Below, piece by piece: positions 34,041 through 43,368 of a stretch of 43,368 nt of DNA. A model generated the notes under the pieces. That model searched no databases. It was not told the origin of the DNA and saw only the letters and a program-made list of their open reading frames with translations. Source of the stretch: Anaerolineales bacterium (lineage in GTDB: Bacteria > Chloroflexota > Anaerolineae > 4572-78 > J111); contig JACKAT010000049.1 in the NCBI GenBank assembly GCA_020634935.1, forward strand, positions 1 through 43,368, read 5' to 3'. Numbering within the stretch: position 1 is the stretch's first letter; every line of letters starts with the position of its first letter. The position numbers and the translations under genes are program-made.

Positions 34041-34913
34041 TTAGCTGTTTTTTTGAGATGTCGAAATAGCGACAAAGAGTAACCAACAAAAAACGATGGT
34101 GAAATAAAGAGTCAGTAGTGAAGTGGCCGACCCATAGCCATAATCAGTTTTAGGGAAAACAACGCGGAAGATGTGCAGCCCAATATAGCGCGTGGCGTCT
34201 CCCGGCCCGCCGCCGGTTAACATGTACACTTCGTCTACTATCCGCAGGGCATCCATAATTCGAATAAAAACGGTGGTGAGAATGATGGGCATCATCATAG
34301 GAATGGTGATATAACGGTAAACTTGCCATTGGTTAGCGCCATCCACCATAGCCGACTCGACCGGATCTTTGGGAACAGAGGTCAAACCGGCCAACATGGT
34401 AAGGGTCACAAACGGGGTCCAGTGCCAAATGTCCATCAGCACCGTGGTAATAAACGCTTGCGACGTTGATGCGCCAATCCGATATTCAATCCCAAACCAC
34501 TCTTCCAGGACATACCATATTGGCCCAAAGCCAGGGATAACCAGCAGCCGCCATAAAGCGCCTACGGCAATGGGAGCAATCATTAAGGGCAGGGCATGAA
34601 TAATGCGGAAAAACGTTTTGCCGGGGAAATCTTTGGTCAGCAGTTGGGCCAGCGCGAACCCTAATATCAGCTCGCTGGATACGGCCCAAAAGGTAAATTT
34701 AATGGTGTACCACAGCGACCGCAGAAAATCGGCGTCGAAGACCAGCCGGCGGTAGTTGTTGGCGCCGGTGTAAACTAATCCTTTTTGAGCGGCAAAGATA
34801 TTCCAATCGAAGAACCCAATGTATACCACATATAAAAAGGGTAAGAAACCTGTAATTGCCAGAATGATGAGCGTTGGCGACAAAAATCCCCAGCCTAGCC
34901 GGTTTGACTTCAT
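34041..34913 (-). CDS. ABC transporter permease, MalF/AraP/UgpA type
   Basis: A 290-residue permease with six predicted helices. The N-terminal helix LGWGFLSPTLIILAITGFLPFLYVVYIGF-like segment (about residues 7-35) is typical. The EAA loop is TSVPKDPVESAMVDGANQWQVYRYITIPMMMPI. AGGAG stands seven bases before the ATG. It is the first intact gene of the transporter-kinase operon. The gap upstream carries a double-hairpin repeat, and beyond it lies the decayed binding-protein gene where an importer operon normally has its functional one. Confidence 0.92.
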   Translation of the reverse strand: MKSNRLGWGFLSPTLIILAITGFLPFLYVVYIGFFDWNIFAAQKGLVYTGANNYRRLVFDADFLRSLWYTIKFTFWAVSSELILGFALAQLLTKDFPGKTFFRIIHALPLMIAPIAVGALWRLLVIPGFGPIWYVLEEWFGIEYRIGASTSQAFITTVLMDIWHWTPFVTLTMLAGLTSVPKDPVESAMVDGANQWQVYRYITIPMMMPIILTTVFIRIMDALRIVDEVYMLTGGGPGDATRYIGLHIFRVVFPKTDYGYGSATSLLTLYFTIVFCWLLFVAISTSQKNS

Positions 34914-34941
34914 GCATCTTCTCCTTTGAAAATAACGATCT

Positions 34942-35039
34942 GGAGCGTCAAAGTTTACTTTGACCTAACCGTGAATGACAAAGCAAGCTTTGTCGCTCCA
35001 GCACATTTTCATTGTTGGTGTCGTCTCAAGTGAGACTGT
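34942..35039 (+). repeat. Dispersed double-hairpin element, copy 2 (98-bp extended form)
   Basis: The 58-bp core (34942-34999) has GGAGCG/CGCTCC ends, TCAAAGTTTACTTTGA and GACAAAGCAAGCTTTGTC. Homology with the copy at 40646-40743 continues through ATTTTCATTG and GTCTCAAGTGAGACTGT, making both exactly 98 bp. It separates the pseudogene from the permease genes. A related GTCCTAC palindrome lies further at 35087-35116. Confidence 0.85.
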
Positions 35040-35122
35040 CAGACTCCTCTGAAAATAGGTTAGGTAGAACAAATCGCTGATTTGTTCGGGTCAGGACAAG
35101 TCGGCAACTTGTCCTACAGTTT

Positions 35123-35620
35123 TTATTCCTGGTGGCATTCCCCAGGAATGGTCGGACTTCTATGACGATACGACTCTACATGTAACTGGCGACGTTGTAG
35201 GTCATCATCCAGATTTTTGGCTTGGCCATCATAAGCGGTGAAGAAGTCAGCGATATGGCGATAGTGGGCCAACGGGGTGATCGGGGCCAAAGCGTAATCG
35301 TACTGATCGGCCAGCGTGGGGGTATCAAACCACTTTTTAGCTTTGATGGCTTGGTTGGAGCTTGGGTTCCAGATGTTTATGGCTAACTCTAAGCTGATTC
35401 GGGAGATCGTTTCAAAAGTGGGGAAGAAACCTGGGTTAATATCGCAAGAGGAAGAGGTGCTTTCTGAGATGTTGCGAATAACGGGGTCGGGAGCGCCGGG
35501 TCGAACAACAATAGCCTGGTCGCGCTCAATGTGGGGTTGAGCCGCAGCGGGCGTTGGCGCAAAACTGACCGTAAAAGCCGGCCAAACAACGTGGCTAACT
35601 ATCGCTGTTAGGTTCTTCAT
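35123..35620 (-). pseudogene. Decayed solute-binding protein gene of the importer operon
   Basis: An open frame of 165 residues that keeps only fragments of the binding-protein family. A signal-like N-terminus is followed by VIRNISESTSSS (compare TIRGISESTPPS), an ETISRISLELAINIW stretch in place of EFEEKTGIKVEFEVTSW, and QYDYALAPITPLAHYRHIADFFTAYDGQ (family: QYGYDLAPATTFDQYRDNAEFFTAYGEE). About 50-60 residues between these blocks and the whole C-terminal two thirds are missing. The ribosome site GGAGG before the ATG is intact. It occupies the usual position of a binding-protein gene upstream of MalF/MalG-type permeases. A reduced functional protein cannot be excluded but is unlikely. Confidence 0.75.
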
Positions 35621-35988
35621 CGAAGAACTCCTCCTTCACTCTCTGAGGGATACCTAATTTCGTCCGTAGAAATTAGTAAAGAATTTCTGATTAGCTCTAT
35701 AGGTCCACTGATTAAATGTATATTAATACCATATCAAAATGAAGTGATTTTGCCCATAGGAAAAACTCCCATAGCTGTGAGGAAAAGGACCTATTTTTTT
35801 AGGGCGGTCAAAATCAAAGTAATGGTATTTTGCGGGAGACGACCGACGGCAAAAAAGGGCAACATCGCTGTTTTTTTGAGACGGTGGTTTAGTTAGAGAA
35901 GATATTGGTTTGTTGGATGGCTGGATAGTCAGTTGGTAATGAAGAAAAGGGGTTCTTTTTCTTCATTCAGTTCGGACTGTGTCAAATC
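35621..35988. other. Promoter-containing intergenic region of the importer operon
   Basis: 368 AT-rich bases. The promoter of the minus-strand importer operon should lie here; the best candidate is TTGATA with TAATCA 17 bases on (about 35717-35745, minus strand), weak at -10. A stem-loop next to the DUF1684 gene end is listed separately. No gene-like frame was seen. Confidence 0.45.
35938..35967 (-). terminator. Hairpin downstream of the DUF1684 gene
   Basis: AATGAAGAAAA (35938-35948) pairs perfectly with TTTTCTTCATT (35957-35967) over an 8-base loop. The T-rich arm lies within the stem, so it is an A/T-rich terminator candidate, 21 bases after the gene's stop. Confidence 0.5.
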
Positions 35989-36597
35989 CTATTTCTTATA
36001 TGCCTTCTCACCGGCGCGAATGGCAACTTTGAGATGGTTCTCAAATGGTGGGATCGGGCAGGAGTAGCTGTCGGAGTAGGCGCAGTAGGGGTTATAGGCC
36101 AAATTGAAATCGACCAGCAGTTCGCCGCTGCCGAGTTTCTGCGGCTCCAGGTAGCGACCCGCGCCGTAGGTTTCGCTGCCGCTGGTGGCGTCGCGGAAGG
36201 GGAGGAACAACTCATCGTGATGCGGCGATTTGTAGACGGCCAATCGCGCCGGCTGGCCTTCGACCTCAAAGTCGATGGTGCCGGCCTTATAGTAAACCTG
36301 CTCATCGCCGGTGCTGGTTTGGAAGATGATTTCTTCCGCTGTTTCGACCGGGTTTAGCGGCAGGGTGTAGCGATAGTCGAGATTGGGCGGATAGTAATTG
36401 AGCCCCTCAAAATTCATGCGATCTTCAATGGGACTGTAGGCATCGCCGCGAAAGTAGCGATCTTTCATCACCCGCTCGGACTCGATGGTGTCGATGTAGA
36501 ATGTTGATGGGTCTTTTGGGGCCGTGGCGGATTGTGGGGCCGGTTCGGTTTTTACTTCGCCGGTGAACACTTTTTTTAGATTATCGAGAATACCCAT
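35989..36597 (-). CDS. DUF1684 family protein
   Basis: A 202-residue protein whose C-terminal two thirds match the DUF1684 pattern: LFLPFRDATSGSETYGAGRYLEP, VDFNLAYNPYCAYSDSYSCPIPPFENHLKVAIRAGEK. The family's function is not established. It has no signal peptide or membrane segment. The N-terminus (MGILDNLKKVFTGEVKTEPAPQ) looks like an amphipathic helix followed by a linker. It starts 12 bases after the copper ATPase stop with AGGAG seven bases before ATG, so it is the second gene of that transcript; a link to copper handling is only positional. Confidence 0.85.
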   Translation of the reverse strand: MGILDNLKKVFTGEVKTEPAPQSATAPKDPSTFYIDTIESERVMKDRYFRGDAYSPIEDRMNFEGLNYYPPNLDYRYTLPLNPVETAEEIIFQTSTGDEQVYYKAGTIDFEVEGQPARLAVYKSPHHDELFLPFRDATSGSETYGAGRYLEPQKLGSGELLVDFNLAYNPYCAYSDSYSCPIPPFENHLKVAIRAGEKAYKK

Positions 36598-36609
36598 GGG
36601 GATTGCTCC

Positions 36610-39192
<2,583 letters not shown>

Positions 39193-39258
39193 ACGCGTTT
39201 ACTTTATCCATATAAGCCGTTAGGCTGTCGAAAGGTAACCAGGACTTACGCAAAAACC

Positions 39259-39342
39259 AGGTGACAGTCACTTATTGGCGATAAATCAAGCACCTGAATG
39301 GCTCAAACAGGTCGATTTAGCGTGCTCAAGTGACTGTCACCT
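39259..39342. mobile_element. MITE-like element with 15-bp inverted ends
   Basis: AGGTGACAGTCACTT (39259-39273) and its exact reverse complement (39328-39342) enclose 54 bases. The left flank is GGACTTACGCAAAAACC, like TTACGCACTTCAACC at 29539. It stands between the copA start and the Nudix gene. Confidence 0.6.
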
Positions 39343-39439
39343 CTGTAACCGTTACTCGACACCCTAAGGGAGATAGCTTTGTCCCGATATTGTGGCATAA
39401 AGTGACGATGGCTACAAATATGGCCGTATGGACAGCGCC

Positions 39440-39889
39440 TCAGTAATTCAGTCCGGCGCCCATGAGACACCGTTCCACATACGGGTGCAGGCCGGTGGGG
39501 ATATGATCGACCCACTGGTAATCCGAGTGATGCTCATCTAAGTTGAGGCTAAAATTAGGATTGACCGGATAAAGAAAGAAACAACTATTGATACTGTGGA
39601 CCGGAATGTTATTGGGGCCATCAGGAAAGATCGTCTCGGCCGTATGAATAATCGGGCCGACGTGACACTCAAGGCCCACTTCCTCACGCGCCTTACGGGC
39701 GGCGGCGTCTCGCATCATCTCCCCCTTTAATACTCGTCCCCCCGGAACCCACCATTGGCCTTTAGCCGGGGCATCCTGGCGTTTGACCAACAGGACCGCC
39801 CCTTGGGCGACAATGGCGATATCAACACAAGCAATCGGCAGATTCTCCAGGACTTGAAAATATAACGCTTCGGGAATGAATTTACTCAT
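39440..39889 (-). CDS. Nudix hydrolase, GDP-mannose mannosyl hydrolase-like
   Basis: A 149-residue Nudix enzyme. The Nudix box is GGRVLKGEMMRDAAARKAREEVG, with the Glu pair of REEVG for magnesium binding (written in parts: GGRVLKGEMM, then ARKAREEVGLE). The opening IPEALYFQVLENLPIACVDIAI and the KGQWWVPGG segment resemble GDP-mannose mannosyl hydrolases, which have this short N-terminus. AGGTAGGTC precedes the ATG. It is followed by a MITE-like element and then copA, with no functional link evident. Confidence 0.88.
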   Translation of the reverse strand: MSKFIPEALYFQVLENLPIACVDIAIVAQGAVLLVKRQDAPAKGQWWVPGGRVLKGEMMRDAAARKAREEVGLECHVGPIIHTAETIFPDGPNNIPVHSINSCFFLYPVNPNFSLNLDEHHSDYQWVDHIPTGLHPYVERCLMGAGLNY

Positions 39890-40019
39890 GACCTACCTCT
39901 CAGGTGATAATGTTTTTGCCTTTTGGCCAAGCTGCGGATAATAACTTATGAGTTACGCCCTTCAAAAGGTGGCCGTCACCTTTCAGATATTATAACTATC
40001 CGACAAATGGAGAAAAAAA

Positions 40020-40493
40020 ATGAATCAGCGCCCAACCATCCGCCGCGCGGAAGCGCACGAAGCCCAACGCCTGAGCGAGGTCGCTTTTCTATCGAAAGCG
40101 TACTGGGGGTATTCCCCGGAATTTATGGCCGCCTGCCGCCGGGAACTAACTTTCACCCCGGCTGAGCTGCGCGATAATCTCTTTTTTGTGGGTGAAGTCG
40201 ATGGGAAGGTGGTTGGTTTTTATGGCTTGACCCCGCACGCGCCCTCTGACATCGAGTTAGAAGCGCTGTTCGTCGAACCGGCCTACATTGGGCAGGGATA
40301 TGGCCGCGCTCTGATGGATCATGCCAAAAGTACGGCGAAAAGCTTAGGCGCTGCCGCCCTCATCATTCAGGGTGATCCCCATGCCGCGCCTTTTTATCGA
40401 GCGGCCGGCGGCCAACAGACCGGTCAAAAAGAGTCGGGCAGTATTCCGGGGCGCTACCTGCCGATGTTCGTTATTCAGCTAACCAGCCATTAG
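40020..40493 (+). CDS. GNAT-family N-acetyltransferase
   Basis: A 157-residue acyl-CoA-dependent acetyltransferase. The acetyl-CoA motif is LFVEPAYIGQGYGRALMDHA; preceding strands include LFFVGEVDGKVVGFYGL. The C-terminal GDPHAAPFYRAAGGQQTGQKESG is the usual beta-6/7 region. The acceptor is unknown. GGAG lies eight bases upstream of the ATG within an A-rich leader. It is a single-gene unit between a Nudix gene on the other strand and a repeat region. Confidence 0.9.
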   Translation: MNQRPTIRRAEAHEAQRLSEVAFLSKAYWGYSPEFMAACRRELTFTPAELRDNLFFVGEVDGKVVGFYGLTPHAPSDIELEALFVEPAYIGQGYGRALMDHAKSTAKSLGAAALIIQGDPHAAPFYRAAGGQQTGQKESGSIPGRYLPMFVIQLTSH

Positions 40494-40521
40494 CGTCGTA
40501 CGGTCCTTCCGGACTAAAAAA

Positions 40522-40639
40522 GTGGGGTCGGTTTCAAACGGAGGGGCTTTCTGCGGTAAAAAAAGGGGGTCGGTTTCAAACGGAGGGGCTTTTTGCGATA
40601 AAAAAAGGGGGTCGATTTCAAACGGAGGGGCTTCTGAGG
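40522..40639. repeat. Three-copy 42-bp tandem repeat
   Basis: Three units in a 42-base register, aligned on GGTCGGTTTCAAACGGAGGG (copies near 40526, 40568, 40610), with a GGGGCTTTTTGCGATAAAAA-like second half. 42 is twice 21, comparable to the 20/21-bp arrays elsewhere. Open frames across it are Pro/Leu/Lys-rich and not credible genes. Confidence 0.85.
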
Positions 40640-40645
40640 AGGCCA

Positions 40646-40743
40646 ACAGTCCCACTTGAGACGGCATCGACAATGAAAATTTACCGGAGCGACCAAGCTT
40701 GCTTTGTCATGCGCCGTAAGGTCAAAGTAAACTTTGACGCTCC
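40646..40743 (-). repeat. Dispersed double-hairpin element, copy 3 (98 bp)
   Basis: Inverted copy of 34942-35039, the same length of 98 bp. Core 40686-40743 has GGAGCG, CAAGCTTG, TCAAAGTAAACTTTGA and CGCTCC; the right part is ACAGTCCCACTTGAGAC and CAATGAAAAT. It directly follows the 42-bp array. Confidence 0.85.
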
Positions 40744-40786
40744 TGTTTTTATAAAAGGTAATTACGTGCCAGTAACCTCACTCCCT

Positions 40787-40902
40787 TTGCACTTCAAAGT
40801 ATGATGGCCAGAAACCAGGGTTTTTAGCGTAAAAAAAGGGCGCTTTTTGCCCCAAAAGGCCATCAATTAGGCCTCAAAAGCCTGGTTTCTAAAAAAGTGC
40901 AA
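40787..40902. repeat. Nested inverted-repeat element, 116 bp
   Basis: TTGCACTT (40787-40794) pairs with AAGTGCAA (40895-40902); inside it AGAAACCAGG (40810-40819) pairs with CCTGGTTTCT (40881-40890). The centre is rich in A and T runs. No second copy was seen in the window. Confidence 0.6.
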
Positions 40903-40955
40903 CCATAGTGAACCTCTTCTGCTGAATAAATACGGTAAAAGTTTAAGATCAAGCG

Positions 40956-41099
40956 TTATATTAACGTTCCATTTAACTCTTCGCGCCTAAATGTCTTCCC
41001 CGACGCCGTCAAATCGCGAGCAATCGGTACGCGTCCCCACACGTTCCACAGCAGAACGCCGCAGACTTTCCCCGCTTGCAGGTAATACACCACCGTGGG
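40956..41099 (-). pseudogene. C-terminal relic of a flavoprotein NAD(P)H reductase
   Basis: Forty-seven sense codons run from just after an in-frame TAG (41100-41102) to TAA. They read VVYYLQAGKVCGVLLWNVWG, RVPIARDLTASGKTFRREEL. This resembles the C-terminal dimerisation domain of AIF/rubredoxin-reductase-like flavoproteins, which end with a VVYYL...VGVLLWNVW segment. There is no start codon and no upstream FAD or NAD domain, so it is the remnant of a lost gene. Confidence 0.65.
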
Positions 41100-41243
41100 C
41101 TATTTTCTCATAATTCTTTTAGAAGAAACCCGCGTGCCGTTGGTGGCCCTATTCTCGCTTTTTCGCACTTATTTTGCATTTATGGTGCAGTCGTCTGGTA
41201 CTTTGAGCGGAGTAACTTATCGACAGAGAAGGAGTGAGATAAG

Positions 41244-43368
41244 ATGACAAAAACAATAAGAATCCTATTACAACTAACGTTGTTATTCTGCCTTCTGGGA
41301 CCGGTCGCGGCGCTGGCGCAAACGCCGGCCGGCGCGATTGTCATATATCCGGCTGTTGAGCCTCAAGACGACAGCCTGGCCCTCGATGTTTTCTTCACGG
41401 TTTTCGATCAAAACGGCCGGCCGTTACCCCGCAATGATGCCAACATCGAGTCTGCTACCATCGAGCTGCTGGGTGGGGGCAGCGCCCCGGTGCCGGCCAG
41501 CGTGGGCGATCCCAAAACGCCGATCTACATTACGTTACTGCTCGATGGCAGCGGGAGTATGGCCAACGTCATCGGCGATGTCCGGGCCGCGGCCAAAGAA
41601 GCCATCCAAAATGCCACGCCCAATGCCAGCTTTGCGGTGGTCAAATTTAACGAACTCGCCGTTGACCAGGACCTGCGCCCCATCGAAAACTTCACCAATG
41701 ACCACGTGCTAATCCAAAGCGCCATCGACGCCGTCGTGTCGGACCCCGGCGCGCCGACCTGTATGTACAATGCCACCTACAAAGCCATCGAACTGCTCGA
41801 CAAACAGATCAAAAGCCCGCAGGAGCGCCGCGCCATCATTCTCTTTACCGACGGCAAGGATGAACGGGCCGACGGTACCCGCTGCAGCCAGCGCGACTAC
41901 AACGATGTCATCTACCGGGCTACCCGTGGCGGCAGCCCCATTACCCCGATCCATACCATCGGCCTGTGCAGCGATGACAATTGCAGCAACATCAATCGCA
42001 CCGAGTTGGCCGGCATGGCCAAGGACACCTTCGCCTTTTCGGCGGTCGGGACGCGGAATAACCTCAACACGCTGTTCCGGGAGATTATCGAAGGGTTGAA
42101 CAGCCAGTGGGTGGCGCATACCAATGTTTTCGCCAATGAAGGGCAGAACCAGGCCGTACTGACCGTCAAGCTGCGCGACTTCGATACGCCGCTGACCACT
42201 ACGTTCAACTTTTTCTCCAAACGCGATTACGATGTGCCGCCGCCCCCGGCCAACGCCGAAATCACCAGCCTCATTTATAACGACGAGAGTGATGGGTATA
42301 ACTTGGGTTTAAGTGTGGCCAGCCCGGAGTTGATTAGCCAGGTGGTAGTTGAAGTATGGGATGAGAAAAACGGCACGCAGGTTCCTCCGGAGCAGGTTTT
42401 CGAGAACCCTGAAGCCACCCTGCAATTTGAACGCAACAGCAAAGGCTTAGTGTCCGGTCGTGAATACAGTTTTCGGGTGAAGGCCGTCGATAAGCAGGGG
42501 TTTCTGGTGGCCTTTGGCGACAAGCAGGAAACCCTCCTGGATTTGAAAACCTTTGTCTATGAACCCCCCGAACGAGAAGCCGTGGCGTTTAACATCAAAT
42601 CGGTACAAGCCGACTTCAAGACGCCGCAACTCAATCTCAATTTGGATGTGCTCGATAAAAAACAGGATATTAACACCTACGAGGGGTTCATTGTCGATGT
42701 GGAAACCGGGGCCGGCATCTACGACTTCTCGCCCACCCTCTTCCCAACGGGCGGTCACATCGCAGAGGACCTGCCGCCGGCCATCCGCCAGTTAAAAGGG
42801 CCGAGAGAGTATCGAGTTACGCTCTTTTTGACCACCAAAGACGGGCGGCGTCTGGCGGCCGATCCTTACGAATTCAAGGCGGTTCCGCCGCCGCCGCCGG
42901 GGCTAATTGCCCGGATTCAACAAACCCTGGCCGCCAATCCCATTGTCATTGTCAGTGTGCTGGTCGTCACCCTGAGCGCCTCGATTTTGGTTGTTTTCAT
43001 GAAACGGCCGGGCCGGCGAACCTCCGTCCCCACGCCGCTGCCGCGACCGCCGGTTGACCATACCATGATCGGCCTGGCCGCTGTTGAGCCGGACCCAGTC
43101 CCGCACGCGGCTCGCGTGCCGAAGGCGGCTAAGGAAACCCAATTGCCCCAGCCTCGGCTGCGGCTGAAGGTTCTGCAAACATCCAATCCTATTCCTGAAA
43201 AGGAAAAGGTCGTTACCAGCTATCCTTTTGTCATTGGCCGGGAAGGCTGCCATTTTAACTTCCCCGACGACCTCCGCATCTCGCGGCGGCACCTGGAATT
43301 TACCGTTCACGGCAAGCAAATTTTCGTCACCGACCTGGGCAGCCAAAATGGCACGTTTATCGGCGAGA
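41244..43368 (+). CDS. Membrane-anchored VWA-FHA protein (3' end beyond the window)
   Basis: At least 708 residues with no stop before the window edge. Residues 1-28 are a signal peptide ending LALAQ. A von Willebrand A domain (about 92-290) has the MIDAS motif DGSGS in YITLLLDGSGSMANV and FTDGKDER. Beta-sandwich regions follow, probably Ig- or fibronectin-like (about 310-550). A transmembrane helix NPIVIVSVLVVTLSASILVV lies near 570. A cytoplasmic FHA domain ends the visible part (FVIGREGCHF, ISRRHLEF, LGSQNGTFIGE). The layout suggests an outside binding domain tied to inside phosphothreonine recognition, as in Ser/Thr kinase signalling. GGAG stands nine bases before the ATG. The frame is certain because signal, MIDAS and FHA motifs all lie in it. 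Confidence 0.92.
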   Translation, partial: MTKTIRILLQLTLLFCLLGPVAALAQTPAGAIVIYPAVEPQDDSLALDVFFTVFDQNGRPLPRNDANIESATIELLGGGSAPVPASVGDPKTPIYITLLLDGSGSMANVIGDVRAAAKEAIQNATPNASFAVVKFNELAVDQDLRPIENFTNDHVLIQSAIDAVVSDPGAPTCMYNATYKAIELLDKQIKSPQERRAIILFTDGKDERADGTRCSQRDYNDVIYRATRGGSPITPIHTIGLCSDDNCSNINRTELAGMAKDTFAFSAVGTRNNLNTLFREIIEGLNSQWVAHTNVFANEGQNQAVLTVKLRDFDTPLTTTFNFFSKRDYDVPPPPANAEITSLIYNDESDGYNLGLSVASPELISQVVVEVWDEKNGTQVPPEQVFENPEATLQFERNSKGLVSGREYSFRVKAVDKQGFLVAFGDKQETLLDLKTFVYEPPEREAVAFNIKSVQADFKTPQLNLNLDVLDKKQDINTYEGFIVDVETGAGIYDFSPTLFPTGGHIAEDLPPAIRQLKGPREYRVTLFLTTKDGRRLAADPYEFKAVPPPPPGLIARIQQTLAANPIVIVSVLVVTLSASILVVFMKRPGRRTSVPTPLPRPPVDHTMIGLAAVEPDPVPHAARVPKAAKETQLPQPRLRLKVLQTSNPIPEKEKVVTSYPFVIGREGCHFNFPDDLRISRRHLEFTVHGKQIFVTDLGSQNGTFIGE

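Noticed and set aside
34021..34075. TTG start giving the MalG-type permease 18 more residues
   Set aside because: It would overlap the partner permease by 35 bases; the ATG at 34021 gives the usual N-terminus.
40479..40696. Small minus-strand open frames with repeated PPFETDP/LRLKPTP motifs
   Set aside because: They are translations of the 42-bp tandem repeat in two frames, with no ribosome site and no known domain.

Overview
The window reads as a chromosomal stretch of a Chloroflexota bacterium, most likely Anaerolineae-like. This is an inference from style, not from a marker gene: secreted proteins with Thr/Pro linkers and a shared Tyr-Leu-Pro C-terminal tail, Ala/Glu/Pro-rich linkers behind lipoprotein signals, long GAF-containing hybrid kinases, moderate GC, and many short intergenic repeats. 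No rRNA, tRNA, CRISPR array, transposase or phage gene was seen.

Layout. 0.1-3.0 kb: FAD/Fe-S D-2-hydroxyacid dehydrogenase (minus). 3.7-8.0 kb: a large secreted protein with both a trypsin-type and a subtilisin-type protease domain (plus). 8.3-12 kb: trmL, a secreted fibronectin-type protein and rimO. 12.4-19.7 kb: a sensory block on the minus strand, made of a NarL-type regulator, a REC-histidine kinase, a solute-binding lipoprotein and a 1266-residue hybrid kinase. 20-22 kb: a short-chain and a zinc-dependent polyol dehydrogenase. 22.2-25.2 kb: a solute-binding lipoprotein made of two almost identical full-length copies in one ORF. 25.6-35.6 kb: gpsA-like and egsA/araM-like glycerol-phosphate dehydrogenases, a NagD/AraL-type phosphatase, two FGGY sugar kinases, a DUF2160-like small membrane protein, two ABC permeases and a decayed solute-binding gene. 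36-39.2 kb: a DUF1684 protein and a CopA copper ATPase. 39.4-41.1 kb: a Nudix hydrolase, a GNAT acetyltransferase and a relic of a flavoprotein reductase. 41.2 kb to the end: a VWA-TM-FHA protein cut by the window edge.

The 20-35 kb region is best read as one uptake and catabolism locus for a polyol or pentose-like compound: binding protein, permeases, kinases, two NAD(P)-type polyol dehydrogenases, and enzymes for both enantiomers of glycerol phosphate or analogous polyol phosphates. Its parts resemble both the Bacillus subtilis ara operon (araB, araL, araM, araN, araP, araQ) and rhizobial glycerol transport operons (DUF2160, GlpV-like binding protein). No ABC ATPase is present, so one encoded elsewhere must energise the permeases. 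The sensory block next door carries a close paralogue of the binding protein beside the hybrid kinase, suggesting ligand-binding-protein-mediated sensing.

The second theme is repeats: three unrelated intergenic arrays built on 20-21 bp units, a dispersed double-hairpin element (three copies plus relatives), a small element with GGTGACAGTCACTT inverted ends, and repeat-derived sequence inserted in frame in two conserved enzymes. All calls come from reading the sequence; no database search was run.
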